From contig QQUD01000607.1 of the NCBI GenBank assembly GCA_008501785.1, positions 1 through 6,832 of the forward strand: DNA of 6,832 nucleotides, in the 5' to 3' direction. The position numbers and the translations under genes were made by a program. The notes under the pieces are model-generated. The model was not told the origin of the DNA. It saw only the letters and a program-made list of their open reading frames with translations, and did no database searches. The stretch comes from Chloroflexota bacterium (lineage in GTDB: Bacteria; Chloroflexota; Anaerolineae; Promineifilales; Promineifilaceae). This document shows, one piece after another, positions 4,038-6,832 of the stretch; within the stretch, counting starts at the first letter, position 1; each line of letters starts with the position of its first letter.

Positions 4038-6832
4038 ATGAAAGGACTCTCACTCTCTCTGCTTGGTCAGTACCAAGCATTTTTAAACGAACGGCCGTTA
4101 ATCAACTTTCGCACGCAAAAGATGCAGGCGCTGCTTGCGTATCTGGTGGTGGAAAAAGATCGCATTCATCGTCGCGACACCTTAATGGGGTTGTTGTGGC
4201 CCGATCAGTTACAAAAATCTGCCCAGGTAAATTTGCGCCAGACATTATCGCTTCTGCGCCGCGCCATCCCTGCCCAAATTGATACGAGTGGGACAGAATT
4301 TCATCTGCTGATTTCAGATCGACAAATTGTTCAGATTAATCCAAATTACCCCCTCATCTTGGACGTGGAAAAATTTATTACCTTTTGCACGGTTGGTCAG
4401 CAGCAAAAAGATGCTGTTAAACTTGAGCAGGCGATTGAGTTGTTCCGGGGCGATTTTCTTGCAGATTTTTACCTGTCAGACAGCAATCCATTTAATGTGT
4501 GGGCAGAAACCCAGCGGGAACGACTGCGGCGGTTGGCCTTGGACGGAATGGCTGCATTAACGGCCGTTTACCTCTCCCAAAATCAACTCGATCAAGCCGA
4601 AGACTTAGCCCGCCGCCAGCTTTCAATTGATAATTTGCGAGAGGCGGCGCATCGACAATTGATGATGGTGTTGGCCGAAAACGGCCGTCGACACGAAGCG
4701 TTGTCCCAATACGACATGTTGCACAAGCTGTTGTGGGATGAACTTGGCGTTGCGCCAGAGCCTGCAACACAATCGCTGCTGGCGCAAATTGAAGCAGGTG
4801 AATTGGCAGCCCAATCTGCCGAATCCATTAAACCAATACCGACAAAAGGTGAGCGCCCTGTTTTTCTGGAAATGGCTGCATTGACCCCGGCATCGGATCA
4901 TGATGCTTTTGTGGCGCGAATGGGTGAACTTGAGCAGCTTCATGGTTCATTAAACCAGGCCGTCACTGGGGAATCGCGTGTTATTTTTGTGACCGGCGAA
5001 GCTGGGCAGGGAAAATCGGCGCTGCTGCAAACATTTATGAAGCAAGCGGTGAAGCGGCATGAATCGCTGCTGGTGGTGGACGGAACGTGCAGTGCATTGA
5101 TTGGCACGAGTGACCCTTATCAACCTATTCGGCAGTGGATGACGATGCTGACGGGTGAATTGGAAAGTAAATGGGGGCTAGGTGCAATTTCTAGCAAATG
5201 GGCGCGGCGGCTGTGGCAAGCGGCCCCTTCTGTTGTGGATGTGATTTTGACTCACGGACCCGATTTGCCGGGAAAGCTGGTTCCTACTGGGCCAATTGAA
5301 AAGCGATTGGAAAATCAGTTGTCTACAAATCAGAATGAAATTGTCTCGCAACCGGCTTTGTTTGCACAGATAACGGCCGTTCTCCAAACCCTCGCCCAAC
5401 AGACACCCCTGCTGCTGGTGCTTGACGACATGCAGTGGGCAGATAGCGGCACAATTGGATTGCTCTTTCATTTGGGGCGACAGCTCAGGCAATCGCCGGT
5501 GCTGTTGGTTTGCGCCTACCGCCCCAGCGATGTGGCTGCCGGGAGAACGGGTGAACGCCATCCGTTGGCGTCGGTTGTGCAAGAATTGGGGCGGCTGTAT
5601 GGAGAAACGGCCGTTTCGCTCGAAAATGCAGATCATCATGCCTTTGTGGAAGCGTTGGTAGACAGTCAGCCGAATCAGTTGAATACTCGCTTTCGCAATA
5701 ATTTGTATCAGCGAACCAGCGGACATGCGCTTTTTACTGTGGAACTGCTGCGTGGCATGCGTGAACGTGGTGATTTGATCTTAGATGAGAAGGTGCAGTG
5801 GACCGCAAGTGATAGGATGAATTGGTCTAGCCTGCCATCGAAGGTCGAGGCAACCGTTGCAGAACGTATTGACCGCTTGCCTGACCAGCTGCGTGAGCTG
5901 TTGAAAGTGGCGTGTATTGAAGGGGAGGTATTTACGGCGGAATTGTTGGCGCAGGTGCAGGAACTGCCTGCGCGAAAATTGGTGCAGTCGTTGAGCAGCC
6001 AATTGGATCAGCAGCACCGACTTGTTGAGGTGGTTGGGATTGATCGCCTGGGTGGGCAGCGATTATCACGCTACCGTTTCCGTCATCATCTAATCTTCCA
6101 ATATTTACAAACGCAGGTTGATCCGGTGGAGACGGTTTATCTGCATGAAGCGGTTGGGGAGGCCTTGGAGGGGTTGGCTGGTGATGAAACGCGCACGGTT
6201 GCGGTGCAGTTGGCGCACCATTTTGAACAAGCAGGGTTGTTGCAGAAGGCAATTGATTATCAACAGATGGCAGGCGATGAAGCACAGCGTCTGTCGGTTC
6301 AGGAGGAGGCGCAAACTCATTTCGAACACGCTTTAACATTGCTGGCAAAGCTGCCTCAATCCGCAGATCGAATGGACAATCTAATTGTTTTGCAAACGGC
6401 CGTATTGCACCCCCAAATTCACAAATACGGCTTCAGCGCACCAGTTGTTGTCGATGGTCTGATGAACATGCAAGATGTGGCTGCTAATCATGTGCCTACT
6501 TTATTTGGGCTGGCGATGGGGGCGATTTGGGCGGGAAACGGCCGTTTCGCCACAAAATGGTCACAACAACTCAACAAAGCGGCTGCTGCCGCAAATGACG
6601 CAGCGGGGTTTGTTGCGGCTCATGCGGCGGCTGGTGAATTGGCATTTTTACAAAACGATCTGGTCGCTGCACAGGCATCGTACCAAAAGGCGATCTCTTG
6701 TGCTGATCGTGTGGAACGATCCGTTCTCATATCCGATTACTGGCAAGATATTGCGGCAATTTGCGAAATGAGGCTGGCGTTGATTGCAGCTTTTGCTGGT
6801 CAGCGAGATGTGGTGCGGGACACGGCCGTTTC
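4038..6832 (+). CDS. Large BTAD-AAA-TPR transcriptional activator, 5' 931 codons (runs off the window)
   Basis: This is a regulator of the SARP/AfsR-MalT-like class, open from ATG 4038 to the window edge. Residues 1-~95 form an OmpR-type winged helix (LLGQYQAFLNERPL..., then HRRDTLMGLLWPDQ and VNLRQTLSLLRR). Residues ~105-251 form the bacterial transcriptional activation domain, ending in DELGVAPEPATQSLLAQI. A STAND/AAA_16-type ATPase follows, with Walker A GEAGQGKS at 320-327 and Walker B LDDMQWAD at 462-469. FRHHLIFQYL near 681-690 and LAHHFEQAG near 725 mark the passage into C-terminal TPR-like helices. Such proteins bind ATP and an inducer, oligomerise and activate nearby promoters. AAAGG (4030-4034) lies 3 nt before the start, and an in-frame TAG at 4026 excludes earlier starts. 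Eight ACGGCCGT copies lie within it. The target genes and the inducer are unknown. Confidence 0.9.
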   Translation, partial: MKGLSLSLLGQYQAFLNERPLINFRTQKMQALLAYLVVEKDRIHRRDTLMGLLWPDQLQKSAQVNLRQTLSLLRRAIPAQIDTSGTEFHLLISDRQIVQINPNYPLILDVEKFITFCTVGQQQKDAVKLEQAIELFRGDFLADFYLSDSNPFNVWAETQRERLRRLALDGMAALTAVYLSQNQLDQAEDLARRQLSIDNLREAAHRQLMMVLAENGRRHEALSQYDMLHKLLWDELGVAPEPATQSLLAQIEAGELAAQSAESIKPIPTKGERPVFLEMAALTPASDHDAFVARMGELEQLHGSLNQAVTGESRVIFVTGEAGQGKSALLQTFMKQAVKRHESLLVVDGTCSALIGTSDPYQPIRQWMTMLTGELESKWGLGAISSKWARRLWQAAPSVVDVILTHGPDLPGKLVPTGPIEKRLENQLSTNQNEIVSQPALFAQITAVLQTLAQQTPLLLVLDDMQWADSGTIGLLFHLGRQLRQSPVLLVCAYRPSDVAAGRTGERHPLASVVQELGRLYGETAVSLENADHHAFVEALVDSQPNQLNTRFRNNLYQRTSGHALFTVELLRGMRERGDLILDEKVQWTASDRMNWSSLPSKVEATVAERIDRLPDQLRELLKVACIEGEVFTAELLAQVQELPARKLVQSLSSQLDQQHRLVEVVGIDRLGGQRLSRYRFRHHLIFQYLQTQVDPVETVYLHEAVGEALEGLAGDETRTVAVQLAHHFEQAGLLQKAIDYQQMAGDEAQRLSVQEEAQTHFEHALTLLAKLPQSADRMDNLIVLQTAVLHPQIHKYGFSAPVVVDGLMNMQDVAANHVPTLFGLAMGAIWAGNGRFATKWSQQLNKAAAAANDAAGFVAAHAAAGELAFLQNDLVAAQASYQKAISCADRVERSVLISDYWQDIAAICEMRLALIAAFAGQRDVVRDTAV

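Larger units (their letters stand above)
2801..6829. repeat. Ten dispersed copies of the palindrome ACGGCCGT
   Basis: Exact copies start at 2801, 3895, 4091, 4560, 4681, 5373, 5607, 6396, 6538 and 6822. The preceding base is A in nine of ten. AACGGCCGTT is complete in six. Copies at 5607 and 6538 extend to the 14-bp palindrome GAAACGGCCGTTTC. All ten lie inside genes: six in the frame Thr-Ala-Val, three as Asn-Gly-Arg, one as Glu-Arg-Pro-Leu. None occurs in 1-2800; the nearest forms there are ACGGCCGA at 869 and three GCGGCCGT at 1244-1293. The pattern resembles highly iterated palindromes such as cyanobacterial HIP1 (GCGATCGC). The function is unknown. Confidence 0.85.

Noticed and set aside
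4004..4282. Plus-strand short frame overlapping the start of the regulator
   Set aside because: It is in another frame from the winged-helix/BTAD sequence, which is clearly the real product.

Overview
The window looks like chromosomal DNA of a free-living bacterium of roughly 50% GC. It is most likely a member of the Chloroflexota (Anaerolineae/Ardenticatenia type). That placement is inference. It rests on the long BTAD-AAA-TPR regulator, the alanine-rich HlyD-type adaptors with recurring 'GPxPAE' segments, an intergenic repeat ending in GTAGGGGC/GCCCCTAC, and a frequent short palindrome. No 16S or other marker gene is present. Every convincing gene lies on the + strand.

Layout. (1) Bases 1-1675 hold the end of one HlyD/RND-type adaptor gene and, 8 bp later, a complete paralogue. 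This is the tail of an export operon whose pump genes would lie upstream, and it closes with a strong intrinsic terminator (1707-1757). (2) Bases 1758-2037 are non-coding. They hold two short perfect palindromes and a ~175-bp intergenic element that can fold into a three-armed cloverleaf around a four-way junction. (3) Bases 2038-2895 encode an epoxide-hydrolase-like alpha/beta hydrolase with its own terminator (2928-2955). (4) A 105-bp spacer with short GGCTGACT repeats precedes a short-chain dehydrogenase/reductase (3061-3918). (5) From 4038 to the window end runs an open frame of at least 931 codons for a large transcriptional activator (winged helix-BTAD-AAA ATPase-TPR). It has no stop before the edge.

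How the genes fit together. The adaptors serve an efflux or export complex. The hydrolase and the reductase are soluble, small-molecule enzymes in separate units. No terminator is visible between the reductase and the regulator, so these two may be co-transcribed. No shared pathway can be proved from the sequence.

The most unusual signals are not genes. The 8-bp palindrome ACGGCCGT occurs ten times between 2801 and 6829, against about 0.1 expected by chance in a window this size. Around the nine copies with both flanks available, the + strand switches from G-rich (93 G, 39 C in the 30 bases before each copy) to C-rich (37 G, 92 C in the 30 bases after). The 1836-2010 element has four AGGC/GCCT tetranucleotides at its arm bases that allow the junction to slide by 4 bp.
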